DNA of 5,372 nt from Bacillota bacterium. GTDB taxonomy: Bacteria; Bacillota; Bacilli; Paenibacillales; Paenibacillaceae. The notes under the pieces are model-generated. The model was not told the DNA's origin, did no database searches, and worked only from the letters and a program-made list of their open reading frames with translations. Made by a program: the position numbers and the translations under genes. Shown here piece after piece: positions 5,070 to 5,372 of this stretch. How positions within the stretch are numbered: the stretch's first letter is position 1; every line of letters starts with the position of its first letter. The stretch spans positions 1-5,372 of the forward strand of contig JAEZCJ010000151.1 of assembly GCA_023433615.1 (NCBI GenBank), given 5' to 3'.

Positions 5070-5078
5070 ATGTGGGAC

Positions 5079-5372
5079 ATGAACAGCAGACCGCTGGCGG
5101 CCTTTGCGACCGCTTGGATTATGGGCAGCGCGGCAGCTTCCGCGCTTGGCGCGCGCGGCGTGCTGCTGGCCGGAGCGGCGCTGGCCTTCGCGCTGCTCGC
5201 GCTCGCGCTTGCGAAGCGGCTGACCTTGCCGCTCGCAGCGGCCTGCTTAGCGGCGTACGCAGCCGCCGCAGGCCAGCGGGCGTGGGTCGACGCCCGCAAC
5301 GTCAGCGCGATCGCCGAGCCTCCGGCGGCGAGCGGCGCCCAAGTCGTGGCGCCGCCGCTCGCGGGCGAGGCG
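5079..5372 (+). CDS. comEC: ComEC/Rec2 DNA-uptake channel, N-terminal part (cut by window end)
   Basis: Ninety-eight codons are present with no stop; the full protein is usually about 750-850 aa. ComEC is the polytopic membrane protein that carries single-stranded transforming DNA into the cell, receiving it from ComEA. The start MNSRPLAAFATAWIMGSAAA has the RPL-x-x-F then aromatic/Gly pattern common at ComEC N-termini. Hydrophobic segments lie at about residues 5-23, 27-45 and 48-64, and then the chain turns polar at QRAWVDARNVSAIAEPPA, where the external OB-fold (DUF4131) domain would begin. The Competence domain and any C-terminal metallo-beta-lactamase-like domain lie beyond the window. 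The start codon is fixed by AAGGGAG nine bases upstream. This stretch is very rich in Ala and GC. Identity rests on N-terminal pattern plus position after comEB, so it is strong but not proven by a core domain. Confidence 0.85.
   Translation, partial: MNSRPLAAFATAWIMGSAAASALGARGVLLAGAALAFALLALALAKRLTLPLAAACLAAYAAAAGQRAWVDARNVSAIAEPPAASGAQVVAPPLAGEA

Larger units (their letters stand above)
4624..5078. other. Long non-coding gap between comEB and comEC
   Basis: I see no credible gene in these 455 bases. Short open frames on both strands lack ribosome binding sites and cross the terminator hairpin. In order, the gap holds three TTGAC words (4653, 4671, 4693), a promoter-like pair (4693-4720), a strong hairpin with competing small hairpin (4741-4791), a palindromic stem (4830-4845), an AT-rich near-palindrome (4940-4957) and the comEC ribosome binding site (5063-5069). 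In B. subtilis comEB and comEC are adjacent, so comEC is probably separately controlled here. Confidence 0.6.

Noticed and set aside
5070..5078. In-frame ATG at 5070 as comEC start
   Set aside because: It directly abuts the Shine-Dalgarno sequence with no spacer, while ATG 5079 has a nine-base spacer.

Overview
The window comes from a GC-rich, low-temperature-unremarkable Firmicute, most likely a member of Paenibacillaceae (Paenibacillus, Cohnella or a relative). The evidence is a Bacillus-type comE competence locus (comER divergent from comEA, then comEB and comEC), AGGAGG-type ribosome binding sites before every gene, and clearly GC-rich coding sequence. The genus is an inference from memory of gene order; no database search was possible.

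Layout: (1) 1-788, the 3' third of leuS (leucyl-tRNA synthetase), reading right. (2) 806-837, a hairpin between convergent genes, probably a shared terminator. (3) 836-1663 on the minus strand, comER, a protein of the pyrroline-5-carboxylate reductase family. (4) 1664-1924, a divergent control region. (5) 1925-2644, comEA, the membrane-anchored DNA receptor, here with an acidic repeat linker where Bacillus-type ComEA has an SLBB domain. (6) 2765-4057, metY, O-acetylhomoserine sulfhydrylase, lying between comEA and comEB and started by TTG. (7) 4102-4623, comEB, dCMP deaminase. (8) 4624-5078, a 455-base gap with a promoter-like element, a strong hairpin terminator with a competing small hairpin, and an AT-rich near-palindrome. 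(9) 5079-5372, the first 98 codons of comEC, the DNA-uptake channel, cut by the window end.

How the genes work together: in transformation, ComEA binds double-stranded DNA at the outer face of the membrane and passes it on, and ComEC forms the channel that takes one strand in. ComEB is a nucleotide-pool enzyme carried in the same locus. MetY makes homocysteine for methionine synthesis and has no known part in DNA uptake. No terminator is visible from comEA through comEB, so those three genes could share a transcript, while comEC looks separated from them by a terminator. Compared with the compact comEABC operon of Bacillus subtilis, this locus is opened up at two places (the metY insertion and the comEB-comEC gap), and that, with the unusual ComEA, is the most interesting aspect of the window.
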